Of a DNA stretch of 64,000 bases, positions 1 through 10,127 are shown one piece after another (positions within the stretch are counted from its first letter, which is position 1; every line of letters starts with the position of its first letter). The stretch comes from Diadophis punctatus similis. Lineage: Eukaryota > Chordata > Lepidosauria > Squamata > Dipsadidae. The stretch lies in the NCBI GenBank assembly GCA_023053685.1, contig JALIGW010000003.1, positions 142,779,508-142,843,507 on the forward strand. The letters are read 5' to 3'. The notes below the pieces were generated by a model. The model made no database searches. It saw only the letters and a list, made by a program, of their open reading frames with translations, and was not told the origin of the DNA. Both the position numbers and the translations under genes were made by a program.

Positions 1-1015
1 CCTGTGCTAATTGTATAGGTATCTGATGTGATTCTGCTTAGCTTCACCTGCTGCTTCCTGTTTGTTAGGAAGCTTATGATCCACTTACAAGTGTGTTCAG
101 GTACCGCTAGCTGGTTTAGCTTAGTTAGAAAAGTGTCTGGAATGATGGTATTGAATGCTGAACTAAAGTCTACAAAGAGGACCCTTGCGTAGGTCTTTGG
201 AGATTCAAGATGTTGTAGGATGTAGTGCAGAGCCATATTAACAGCATCATCTGTTGATCTGTTTGCTTGGTATGCAAATTGCAGGGGGTCTAACAGTGGA
301 TCAGTGATGGTTTTCAAGTGGGACAGCACTAGCCTTTCAAAGGTTGTCATAACTACAGATGTTAGAGCAACTGGTCTGTAGTCATTCAGTTCTTTGATGG
401 TGGGCTTCTTCGGCACTGGGATGATAGTAAAGCATTTGAAGCAAGAAGGAACATAGCACATCTCTAATGATTTATAGAAGATTTGGATGAAGATGGGGGC
501 CAATTGGTCAGCACAGTCTTTTAAGCAAGAAGGAGTTATCTTGTCTGAGCCTGGAGCTTTTCCTGGCTTTTGTCTGTGAAATAGGTCTTGCACTTCCTTT
601 TCTGTGATCACTAGGGGTTGTGAACCCAATGGTATGGGGTCAGTTGTAGGAGGCTTGGCTGTTGTTGGTATGTCTGAGATGGAGGTTGTGGAGATAGGTG
701 GCTGTAGTTTCCTTTCAAACCTGCAGTAAAACACGTTCAGGTCATCTGCCAGTTGCTGATTTCCTTCAGCCTGGAAAGGTGGTTTGCTGTAACCAGTGAT
801 ATTTTTTTCCACATGTTTGCTGATTCATTTGTTGAGAACTGATTCTTTAGCTTTTCAGAGTAGCTTCTTTTTGCTGCTCTGATCTCTCTTGTTAATACAT
901 TTCTGGCCTGATTGTACAGCATTTTATCACCTTTCCTATAGGCTTCCTCTTTGGAATGATGTAGCTGCTTAAGTTTAGCAGTGAACCAAGGTTTGTTGTT
1001 GCTGTATATTCACAA
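1..1015 (-). pseudogene. L2-clade LINE ORF2 fragment (reverse transcriptase), 5'-to-middle part
   Basis: Read on the minus strand, this is the linker and N-terminal half of a LINE reverse transcriptase. From about 805 down to base 1 one frame is open for about 265 codons. In order it contains KPGKAPGSD, a DYRPVALTS block, LDPLQFAYQANRSTDDAVN and the catalytic-region block VDFSSAFNTI, then runs off the window. These blocks are typical of L2-like LINEs in the CR1 group. The upstream part (about 740-922, LTREIRAAKRSYSEKLKNQF) lies in another frame, and the shift falls on a run of seven A residues near 804-810. The preserved frame suggests a fairly young insertion. It ends near 1015-1030 where a hAT-like element begins. 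The exact family was not verified. Confidence 0.85.
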
Positions 1016-1030
1016 GTTCCTGGTCGGTAC

Positions 1031-1285
1031 CAGGGGTGGGTTCCTCCCGGTTCGGACCAGTTTGCCTGAACCAGTAGTGACCCGCTGGTGATGTCACAAT
1101 AACATCACTGACCCGGTTTGGTTGGTGCCGGTCCGTGGGTGCTGCCATATTTTTTTGAATTTTTTTTGAATTCTTTTTTTGAAATTTTTATTTATTTATT
1201 TTTTCTTCTGAGCATGTGCAGAAGCCAAGTTTCCGGCACTGTGCATGTGGTCGCCATCTTGTTTTCGGCTTTTTTAAAAAATTAG
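1031..1285. mobile_element. hAT-like miniature element, CAGGGGTGGGTT family, 3' end missing
   Basis: The left end CAGGGGTGGGTTCC is followed by the family's interior: accented CCGGTTCGGACC/GAACC blocks, a TGATGTCA box, and a GCCATATTTTTTTGAA-like stretch. No right TIR is found before unique sequence resumes near 1290, so the copy is truncated and no target duplication can be named. It abuts the L2-like ORF2 fragment. Confidence 0.7.
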
Positions 1286-3629
1286 TAGAAATGAGGAGAA
1301 CTCATGTGGAGAGTAAAATGGTTTACAGTTGATAAGTAAAGACTCTAAGTTTTCGTCACAGAATTTATATATTATAGTTATATCCTGAGACCAGCTGTTG
1401 TTGATATCTAAGCATAAGCCTCCTCCCTTCTTTTTCCCTGATGTATCTGCAATTCTGTCTGATCGTTAAATCTGAAAACCTGGGATATTAGCAATTGAAG
1501 TTGCTTGTTCGTGTTATGAAAAAAAAAGTTGTGATTTGATGTTAATGCCTTATTCTACTGCAACAGAAAGAGTCGGAAGTCAATGTTTCTTTTTCTTTTT
1601 TTCTTATCTTCCCTCACTTCTCTTCCCCCTGTTCCTCCCCACCGTTTTCTTATTTACTTTCATATTTTGTATCTTATTTTATTTTATAACCCAATAAAAA
1701 TGTTAAACGAGAAAAAAATGTTATGAGTTCCAGATGACCCAGAAATTATGATGTTCCTCCACCAACTGCCTTCTTTTAGCCTATCCATCGATAAATAACA
1801 AAAAAGAGGAACTGAATAGGTGTTCATCATTGTAGCTCAGATTTATCAATTGTTATTATTGCTTCAACAAATATCGTCCAGCCATTTATTGATTACATTT
1901 ATAAATTTCCAATATTTACAGTGATACAGAGTTCCTAGAAATACAGTATCAACTTGTCCCACATTTGGTTATTATAAGAAGCAAACCTCAGCCTTCATTT
2001 GATGGAGGTCCTCGAACCTTGCTTCTGAGTCTCGGAGAATGGATGTGACATTGTGATGCCTGCAAAACAGAGTTGGGGTTTGTTGTGTGATAACACAACA
2101 TGGTTTTAATCAGTTCGATCCTTCTCCCCCCCCTCCTCTGGAGACTGCTGGCCTCCAAGGCTAAAATACATGACAATTGTGTTGGGGCTTGGTTTGAAAA
2201 ATCAGCGTGAAGTGTGGAGTTTCACTGCGGCTGCAGTACAGGGGGAGATTTATTTCTTCTTTCTTTCCTTCTCTGTAAACCTTTCCTTCTATAATCCCAT
2301 AATAAAGAAAAGTTCCCTTTTTCTATTGCTAATTGTACCACAGAGATAGAGTTCTCTCTCTTTTTGTGGTGTTGGATGGCTTCTGGATATCTCGCTAATC
2401 CATCTATATATCTTACGTCTACCTGATTGATAGCTCTGGAAAACCTATGTCTTACATCCAGCCTTTAAAAAAATTTTGGTATGTTTTCTGAGAGTTGTGA
2501 CAGCAACAAGGAATAAAAAACAAAACAAAACACACAACCTAGATGGTTTTCATCCCATGTTGTCATTGGAGAAGGTGGTGTCACATGAACAGTCTCCCAA
2601 TTCCCAACAAAGTCTGTTTTCTTTTACACTAATTTTTCCCAAGTTTTCCCTGCAATAATAATTGGATCGTATGTGCATTGATTTACTCACGTATTGATAT
2701 AATGGTAAAAAGACATACAAATATTTTTTTTTCTGTGAGAGTTCATACAGCACAGTGAGGTGTATACTGTAGTACCGGCACAATGTGCTCTTTCTCCTGT
2801 TAAGCCTGCATAGACATAATATGTGAATTTCTATGTATTTTTACAAATGTGCCTTACATTGTTATTGAAAATGCTCATCTACTTATGTTTGTGATAAAGT
2901 GTACAAAGCCTAGAAAATAACATGTAATATGCAATATAATGATTCTCATTGCTTTCAGCAAATCAGTTGTGTTGCTTACAGCAGTATGCCCTTTAGCTGG
3001 GGGAAAAAAACCCATTAAAAGCCCAACACTATTGCATTTGGTATTAGACCCTGTATTCAGAGGAGAACTCAGAGAAAATTATTTATCCAACTTGCTCACA
3101 GTTCTTCAAGCTTCCGTACTGATATAATCACCTATTTCTGGATCAATATTTAAATCAGCTCAGAATCAGATCCTTATTCAGCAAATCTTTAATTAGCTCA
3201 GTTTGATGAATTCAAACTCCCAGAATTCTTCTGAGAGCGCTTTATAACCTTATGTATAATTCAAATACACGGGTCTCACAACATTGTTCAACGGTTCTGA
3301 AAATGTGCCATACTGACACAATATCAGTTACATACATCATTCAGTTATAAAACCCACAGTATATAAATATTTCCAGGGCATCTCTAAATCAAATTAGAAA
3401 CAACCCAGAACAATTATTAGGCTTTCCTGCTTCTTACAAACAATTTCTCTCTTCTTGGGCCAATCTAAACTGCCAAATTTTTAATCAAAGCAGTTAAAAT
3501 TAACTTGTTTATTAAGCATGTTCAGGAGAAGAACTGCCTGGTGGTCCTATGTTATGAACTGAATGTATGCTGGATTTTACTTCTCTTCTAACTGCTTTGA
3601 AAACCAGCTATTTCAAGGGCAGCCGGTAC
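1286..3629. other. Gene-free stretch, no recognised repeat
   Basis: AT-rich sequence without a convincing exon. A pyrimidine-rich run near 1585-1700 is followed by AATAAA at about 1693, which could be the 3' end of an old retroelement, but nothing upstream supports this. ORFs here are at most about 77 codons and match nothing I recognise. Confidence 0.5.
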
Positions 3630-3637
3630 TATAGCCC

Positions 3638-4064
3638 AGGGGTGGGTTGCTCACTTACCTCGCTGCTGGAGCCATGTGCGCGCATCTCCACGCTTCAGGG
3701 GGGTGCGTGCTCGCTACGCGCGCACCCCCTCGCGCAATTTTGCTTCTGCGCATGTGTGGAAGCAAAATCGCACCAAAATCTCACAAGGGAACGTGCGCGC
3801 GTGAGAGATTTCAGCGCGATTTTGCTTCCATGCATGCGCAGAGGCTAAATCTCGCCAAAATCTCTGTCACGCGCGCATCCCCTCGCAAGATTTCGACGTG
3901 ATTTTGCTTCCATGCATGCGCAGAAGCAAAATCGCCCGAAAATCACCCAAAAAAAATGACGATGCGCTGGGTGGACCGGCAGAGAGGGCTACGGAACGGT
4001 TGCAAAATCCACTGCTCCCTACCATAGCTGCGTATTAGGCAGCTCCGGCAGGAACCCACCTCTG
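3638..4064. mobile_element. hAT-like miniature element with perfect 8-bp target duplication
   Basis: Ends are CAGGGGTGGGTTGCT and GGAACCCACCTCTG. The target CTATAGCC is duplicated exactly at 3630-3637 and 4065-4072. The 427-bp interior is GC-rich, with repeated AAATCTCGCCAAAATCTC-type and GCATGCGCAGAAGCAAAATCG segments in both orientations, so it can fold back on itself. ORFs at 3567-3901 are by-products of this structure. An 8-bp duplication with CA..TG ends is the hAT signature. Confidence 0.85.
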
Positions 4065-4361
4065 CTATAGCCTTACCCAAAACCATTCCGCTTTGAGTTG
4101 TTTTGCTTTAATTTACAGCAGTAAATTAATGTAGACGCTATCCCAGCTTCCGGACCTGCTTTTTAACATACATTTTGTTTATCCTCATCTAAGCCCTTAT
4201 TCATTCATTCATTCATTCACCAATGTCCTCGAATTTAGATGAAATTTAGTTATACGTTAAATAAAAGTGCCAATCAAACTTGGCATATATATAATTTAAT
4301 CACAGTCATAGTCTGGCTCTCTACAAAGCCTGTACAAAGCCTTTCAATATGGAAAAAAAAG

Positions 4362-4634
4362 CAGGGGTGGGTTCTGGTTTTCTTCGCTGCCGGTTTGCTC
4401 CTTGACGCGCGCATGCGCAGTGATAAAAAACCAGCTTCTGCGCATGTGCAGAAGCAAAATCCAGCTTCTCTGCATGCGCAGAAGTGAAAAACAAGATGGC
4501 GGCGCCTACAGCGCCGCCGAGAGAGCCGGTTCAGGGGCGTGGCAGGCCTGGGTCACTGCTGGTTCTAGTGACCCAGGCCACCAAGTTACTACCGGTTCCA
4601 TAGAACCAGTCCGAACCAGGAGGAACCCACTGTG
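4362..4634. mobile_element. hAT-like miniature element, CAGGGGTGGGTT family
   Basis: Left end CAGGGGTGGGTTCTGG, right end CCAGGAGGAACCCACTGTG. Flanks AAAAAAAG (4354-4361) and GAAAAAAG (4635-4642) match at 7 of 8 positions, consistent with a decayed 8-bp duplication. The interior carries GCGCATGCGC at 4409-4418 and two further GCGCATGTGC/GCATGCGC variants. Confidence 0.75.
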
Positions 4635-4746
4635 GAAAAAAGATTACTTAGTGCTAATTTATGCATGGATAAATGCATGGATACAGTTTATACTGTAGTT
4701 CAAGGGTGAAGAACATATTACCTTAAAAAAGCAACTAACGGTTATA

Positions 4747-5159
4747 CAGGTAGACCTTGACTTACAGCAGTTCATTCAGTGATGGTTCAAAGTTACAACA
4801 GCACTGAAAAAAGTGACTTATGACCCTTTTTCACACTAATGACCATTGTAGGATCCCCACAGTCACGTGATTTACATTCGGATGCTTGATAACTGACTCC
4901 CATTGATGACGGTTGCAGAGTCCTGGAGTCAGGTGATCCCCTTTTGAGACCTTCTGACAAGCAAAGTCAATGGGGAAACCGGTTTCACTTAACAACGGTG
5001 AACACTTAGTAATGGTGTTACTAATTTAAGAACTGCAGTGATTCGTTTAACATATGAAAAGTGAGAAAAGTCATAAAGTGGAGCAAAGTCACTTAACAAA
5101 TTTCTCACTCAACAACATACATTTTGGGCTCAATGTGGTCGTATGTTAAGGACTACCTG
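4747..5159. mobile_element. pogo/Tigger-like miniature element, TA-flanked
   Basis: TA-CAGGTAGACCTTGACTTACAGC at the left and AAGGACTACCTG-TA at the right form an inverted pair flanked by TA, the Tc1/mariner superfamily target. The 413-bp interior is the recurrent sequence of this window (AAGTGACTTATGACC, ATTTGATCACATG-like, GCAAAGTCAATGGGGAA, TTAACAACTGCAGTGATTC). No transposase is present. The pogo/Tigger assignment is inferred from the end sequence. Confidence 0.75.
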
Positions 5160-5296
5160 TACTTATTGTGCAGTTCTACTATTCTGAGGAGAGGAATTTT
5201 GTAGATTTTGCTTTGCATTTTTAACTTCAATCTACTTTAGAATCGCTGGCTTCCATCTGAACCACCTCTCCATGGTAGTCCATGCAGCCACTTCTA

Positions 5297-6312
5297 CAGG
5301 TAGTTCTCAACTTAGGACCACAACCGAGCCCAAACTTTCTCTTGCTAAGCAGGACAGTTGTTAAATGAGTATTTGACTCATTTTATGACCTTTCATGCCA
5401 TAATTGTTAAGTGAATCACTGCAGCTGTTAAGTTAGTAACATGGTTCTTAAATGAATCTGGCTTCCCCATTGATTTTGCTTGTCAGAAAGTAGCCAAAGG
5501 TCACAAGACCCTGGAACATGACAATTGTCATACATGTGAGTCTGTTGTCAAGCATTAGAATTTTGATCACATGACCATGGGGATGCTGCAATGGTCATAA
5601 GACAGAAAAATAGCCATAAGTCACTTTTTTCAGTCCCTACAAACCAGTGGTGGGTTCCTACCGGTGCGGTCCACTCTATAGCACTGGTAGTGGCCAGCTG
5701 GTGATGTCATAGTCGGTTGCCGGTGCCTGGGCGCCGCCATTTTAAAAAAAGTTTTTTAATTTTTTTAAAAATTTTCTTCTGCGCATGCCTAGAAGCCGAG
5801 CTTCCGGCACTGCGCATGCGTTGCCTTCCTACCCCACAGTAAGTCCAAGCAGGGGAGGATGGCTGAGGGAGCGCGTGAGACGCTGAAAGAATGGGCAGCA
5901 GGAGCTATCTCCATTCCCCTCCCTTCAGCAGTCCAAGAAGCCACAAATGCGCGGTGATGATCCTAGGCATTTTCGCAAGTTCGAGAAATCTCGAGCTGCT
6001 GAGGGGAGAGGGAACGGGCGGCAGGAGCCTAGGATCATTGAATGGGGAGAAGCATTCAGGCCGGACAGAGCCTCCTAGAAGAACCGCTGGCGCGATCTTG
6101 CTGCTCCCGCTGTGGGGGGCTGCGTTGCAGGTGGGCAATGCCCTCCTGCTTCTCCGGCCGCTGCCAAGCTCCCAAGGCCCACGCCCACCTGGTCACATGG
6201 CTGGCAAGCCACACCCACAAAATAAGCCACGCCCTCAGAGTGGTAGTAAAACAATTAGGAACCCGCCCCTGCTACAAACGGTCCCTAAATGAATTGTTGT
6301 AAGTGAAGGACT
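5297..6312. mobile_element. pogo/Tigger-like miniature element interrupted by a hAT-like element
   Basis: The left end CAGGTAGTTCTCAACTTAGGACC follows TA. The interior proceeds normally to TCAGTCCCTACAAAC, is interrupted at 5645-6271, and resumes with GGTCCCTAAATGAATTGTTGTAAGTGAAGGACTA. The right end is mutated (ACTAAAACAG instead of ACTACCTGTA). Removing the insertion and one copy of CTACAAAC restores the family order. Confidence 0.75.
5645..6271. mobile_element. hAT-like element nested in the pogo-like element, exact 8-bp duplication
   Basis: Ends CAGTGGTGGGTTCC and GGAACCCGCCCCTG, with the target CTACAAAC exact at 5637-5644 and 6272-6279. At 627 bp it is the longest complete copy of this family here. 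The extra interior (about 5870-6200) is GC-rich, with an inverted pair around ATGATCCTAGGC / CCTAGGATCAT. A 133-codon ORF at 5891-6292 crosses it but is low-complexity, reads into the right TIR, and shows no family motif, so I do not call it a gene. Confidence 0.85.
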
Positions 6313-7488
6313 AAAACAGGATGGGGTTGGGAAATATAACACATTTTAAGCTGCTGCTATTCCTGTTCTTGAAAGAAGAAGGAAGCAGCTTTAAATGTTG
6401 ACAAACAGTAGTTTGCCTCTTTATATTTCAAGATATTTTTGGTGGGTGGGTGGGAAAGAACTTTTTTCACTCTGAGATGAACCCAGATTTCATTAGTTGA
6501 CTAACCCAATTATAAGAGGCCTGTAAATTGAATAAACAATTCCATATGATCGAGGTTATTTCCAAAGAGCCTTGCAAAGATATAACTGAAATAATTTAGA
6601 CATATGGATAAGAAACTTCAAAATCAATAGTGCTAGGAGAAATGAAACATATGCTGATGTAATCAAACAGAATTGAATTTCATACAAATGTTAGCAAATC
6701 TATATCAGATTATCACAGCAAAAACTTCGTTTTCATTGATTTATAATGTACTATTATAGTTTCCACCAAACTGCCATAGACAGCTATTTAACAGCTGCCA
6801 AACGCCTTAAGGGTAAATAAAAGATAGTATTGATAGTGTTGGGATATAGATGCTTAAGTGTCTAATAATTCACAACTGCAGTAGGTATGATATTCTGCGA
6901 CTCTGTGTTCTTCAGGGTTTTATTTTTAAACTGGTTTTTAAAGTTTAAAAATTTAAAGTTAAACACTTCTGTTTTGAAAGCTCAATGAACGTGGCAAAGA
7001 ATGAATGACATTTGCTATTAACCAGTTCTGTCGAGGTCATTTTATCACCTTACATAGAATATTGGCCACTGCAAAAAAACAAAAAACAAAAAACAAAACC
7101 TCAATGTATTTTACAAAATCAAGCAAGCTGGCAGTGAACCAATCTTGCATTCTGAATGCTCCTGACATTCCTAAGTAGCACTGGGGGAATCGGCAACCAG
7201 GTTCCCATTTGCAAGCTGGGTCTTTAAAAGGACATCTTTTATCTGATTGGATGGACTTGAATTAAATCAAGGAGAGTAATTTGAAAGATCTACTTAAGCT
7301 AATCCCAATAATTATTGGAATACATGTTGCATATACATACTATAATTATAATGCTATTACTGTATACCTGAACTGAAAATATATAGTCTATCATTAGATG
7401 GCAGCAAAGAGATAAATATATATATATATATAACTGCTTGCCACCATCTACTGGTCATCTGGATTTTTGGCTGCTTAGATATGATAAT
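6313..7488. other. Gene-free stretch, no recognised repeat
   Basis: AT-rich unique-looking sequence, with a short A/C run at 7076-7098 and (TA)n at 7415-7432. No ORF with a recognisable domain. Confidence 0.5.
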
Positions 7489-7797
7489 CAGAGGTGGGTT
7501 CCTCCCGGTTCCTCCCAGTTCGCCCGAACCGGTAGCAACCCGCTGGTGATGTCATGATGATGTTCTTGGAACCAGTTCTGTCGGTGCTGGTCTATGGACG
7601 CCGCCATTTTTTTGAATTTTTTTTATTTTTTTCCGGTTTTTTTTCTTTTGTGCATTTGCAGAAGCCGAGTTTCCGGCACTCCACATGCGTTGCCATCTTG
7701 TTTTTTGCTTTTGGGGGGGATTTTTTTGGATTCTTTGGCACTGCGCATGCATGGGAGGAAGTGAACCAGCAGCGAGGTAAGTTAGAACCCACCCCTG
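7489..7797. mobile_element. hAT-like miniature element, CAGGGGTGGGTT family
   Basis: Ends CAGAGGTGGGTTCC and AGAACCCACCCCTG. Flanks ATGATAAT (7481-7488) and ATGATTTT (7798-7805) agree at 6 of 8 positions. The interior matches the 1031 copy closely (AACCGGTAGCAACCCGCTGG, TGATGTCATGATGATGTTC, CGCCGCCATTTTTTTGAA). Overlapping ORFs on both strands here have no meaning. Confidence 0.75.
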
Positions 7798-7889
7798 ATG
7801 ATTTTGGGGGAAAATTAAGATCAATCCCCCCCATATTTGAATGATGGTTTGTTTTTTTTAATTTTTAATTTTTATATTTTTTAATTATT

Positions 7890-7976
7890 GGTATCATTTT
7901 TATAAATTGTTGCTGTATTATGTTGTATGCCAACCTGAGTCCTACGGGAGTTGGGCGGCATATAAAAACGACCAAA

Positions 7977-8055
<79 letters not shown>

Positions 8056-8057
8056 AT
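7890..8057 (+). repeat. L2/CR1-type LINE 3' tail with (AAAT)n
   Basis: The stretch GCCAACCTGAGTCCTACGGG..GGCGGCATATAAAAA is the conserved 3' tail shared by L2-like LINEs and dependent SINEs. It is followed by about 20 units of AAAT at 7974-8057. The body of the element is missing. Confidence 0.6.
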
Positions 8058-8124
8058 GATAACCTTAGTAATTGTTTCAAAAATTCATACAGTATTTCAC
8101 TTTTCAATTCCCCAAAAGGAGTTA

Positions 8125-8160
8125 CAGGTAGTCCTTGACTGACAAGTGTAAGAAAGTCTA
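8125..8160. mobile_element. pogo/Tigger-like element end, truncated
   Basis: TA-CAGGTAGTCCTTGACTGACAAG is the family's left TIR, and the sequence departs from the family after about 35 bp. Confidence 0.5.
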
Positions 8161-8214
8161 TCCATCATACTTTTTTTTTTTTTAGTAATTGTGGTATACT
8201 GGACTATTGGGGTA

Positions 8215-8446
8215 ATAGCATTTAGACATATACTGCCACATAATGCTTTACAGCAGTTTCTGGGCAGTTTACATGGTAAACATTACTTTGCATACTGCCC
8301 CCAACAATCTGGGTCTTCATTTTACCAACCTTGGAAGAATGGAAGGGTGAGTCAACTTTGAGTCCCATCAGGATTGATCTCCAGGCTATGGACAGAGGTT
8401 GCCTACAATACTGCACTTAACCACTGTACCACGAGGGCTCCTGGTT
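8215..8446 (-). mobile_element. tRNA-derived SINE (GACCCAGATTGTTGGGGGC family), old copy
   Basis: On the minus strand it reads GAGCCCTCGTGGTACAGTGGTTAAG (A-box region), then GACTCACCCTTCCATTCTTCC, then AGACCCAGATTGTTGGGGGCAG and a decayed 3' tail. Compared with the copies at 46902 and 52433 it is heavily mutated, so it is an older insertion of the same family. Confidence 0.75.
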
Positions 8447-8494
8447 AACACATTTCATGTGTAGTTTGTGGGTACCAGCATTGATAATCTACTC

Positions 8495-8654
8495 CAGTAG
8501 TGGGTTCTAAATCCTGTTGTTACCGGTTTGCACTCGCGCTCGCGCACAATGCTTCTGCGCATGTGCAGAAGAGTCCCGGGTGGGTGGGCGGAGCTCCTGC
8601 CACCGCCGCTACCGGTTCGCTGAACCAGGCCAAACCGGGAGCAACCTACTGCTG
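8495..8654. mobile_element. hAT-like miniature element, shortest copy
   Basis: Ends CAGTAGTGGGTTCTAA and GGGAGCAACCTACTGCTG, with flanks ATCTACTC (8487-8494) and ATTTACTC (8655-8662), 7 of 8. The 160-bp body contains TTCTGCGCATGTGCAGAAG and paired CCGGTTTG/CAAACCGG blocks. Confidence 0.8.
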
Positions 8655-8678
8655 ATTTACTCACATCCAGTTTAGTTC

Positions 8679-9082
8679 AAAGTGACCAGATTTTTTAATT
8701 TTTAAGCGGGACGGGGACGGGCTGCCTGGGCGCCGCCATTTGTTTTGTCCTCTGCGCATGCGCAGAACGCTGCGCATGCGCAGAGGGCAAAACAGCAAAT
8801 GTCGGCGTCCAGGTGAGGTGGGGGGGAGGCGGGAGGGCGCTTGGATGCCTGCAGCTCGCGACAGGTAAGCTGCCGGCTGCCTCCTTTCCCCGTCTCCCGC
8901 CTCCCGTTCGTTGCTTGCCAGCCCGGCCGAAGGGCTGCTGCCTTTCAGGCCGATTTTTTGAAAGAATGCCCTAGTCGTGCATTCTTTCAAAAAATCGGGA
9001 CTTTTTAGAGGACGGGCGGGACGCGGGACAAATGATGAAAAAGCGGGTCTGTCCCGCCAAAATCGGGACGTCTGGTCACCTT
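8679..9082. mobile_element. Miniature element with AARGTGACCAGA ends and a 10-bp target duplication
   Basis: Ends AAAGTGACCAGA and TCTGGTCACCTT are inverted (11 of 12), flanked by the exact 10-mer AGTTTAGTTC at 8669-8678 and 9083-9092. The subterminal region repeats the theme AAAAATCGGGAC / AAGCGGGACGGG. The centre holds two adjacent GCGCATGCGC palindromes (8751-8785) inside a larger inverted repeat (CGCCGCCATTTG .. CAAATGTCGGCG). A 10-bp duplication is not hAT (8) or Tc1/mariner (2); 9-10 bp is typical of Mutator-like elements. No transposase is seen. Confidence 0.75.
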
Positions 9083-9167
9083 AGTTTAGTTCTATCAACA
9101 ACCTTAAATATATCAAGAAAAGCTATTCTAGTGAAGCTGCTAAGTGGCATTGCCTTATGTTCTAAAG

Positions 9168-9230
9168 CAGTCTTTGGCAACTTTAAGTTGTGTGGACTTC
9201 AACTCCCAGAATTCCCCAAGCTACCCCTCT
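9168..9230. mobile_element. Half copy of the AACTCCCAGAATTC hairpin element
   Basis: CAGTCTTTGGCAACTTTAAG followed by TGTGGACTTCAACTCCCAGAATTCC is the left arm of the small palindromic family seen intact at 10128 and 44023. The right arm is absent. Confidence 0.65.
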
Positions 9231-10119
9231 ATAATGCTAACTCTGCTCTAAAGTCTGCCTTTACTTATCCCACTTCAACTCATGTCTCCATTTTTGATAG
9301 TCAAGTTATTATGGAAAATCCAGTGAGGATAACACTCTTTGCCCATGTAGTAATGAAAGAATAGCTTCTGAGCAGCAGATGAAACAAGATTTCAGCCTAT
9401 GTCAATATATATTTTAACATTTATATTTTTTAAAAAAAGCAAGCAAAGAAGCAGTCAATTCCTGAAAATCTTTAATCTCTAAAGTCATATGAGTCATTAA
9501 TTTCTTTTAACTTAACTCCTCTTGCAATTTCCATTTGGGCACATGTTCATCTTTATTAATTCCTGTTCATGCTTTGGAGTACATGTTCTCCTTTATTAAT
9601 TCTGGGTTTTTTTCCCATGTGACTTTTGCATTGTAGCAGGTGATTGGATTCCATTGAAGTAAGATACAATTTAACCAGAAAATAATTCATTAACAGTACA
9701 CAAACATTACTGTAATTCTTTCTGATAGTCTAGGTGTAAGTATTTATAGGCTTGAATATTAGTATATCTAAAATGAAAGTCTAGGTAAATCTGTAGAGTT
9801 TTTAATGTGGCTGGGTGGAAATTTAATATGTAAGTTTAATTCCTTACAACCACTTGCCTAAGGCTTTTGAAAAATCTTTTGTCTGCTACACAAAAGGTTA
9901 GATGGTATAAGAGGCACCAAACTTAAAAAAATGGATTGATTGTGAGATAGTTATATTCATCGCATTACAAGGAACATTTGTTAAATTTCTAGCAAAGTTA
10001 CAGGATTCAATCCACCCACCAGTACATTATCTTGTTGATTACAGTATAAATGACTAGTCATTGACCATGAAGAAGAGAGCAAGGCATTACGTGCAATTCC
10101 TACTGTATGTGGGAAAACT
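9231..10119. other. Gene-free stretch, no recognised repeat
   Basis: AT-rich, only short ORFs, nothing recognisable apart from a locally repeated phrase (CATGTTCATCTTTATTAATTC / ACATGTTCTCCTTTATTAATTC at about 9541-9602). Confidence 0.5.
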
Positions 10120-10127
10120 TTGTACAC

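Noticed and set aside
5891..6292. 133-codon ORF as a possible transposon-captured gene
   Set aside because: No motif, reads into the right TIR, and other copies lack it.
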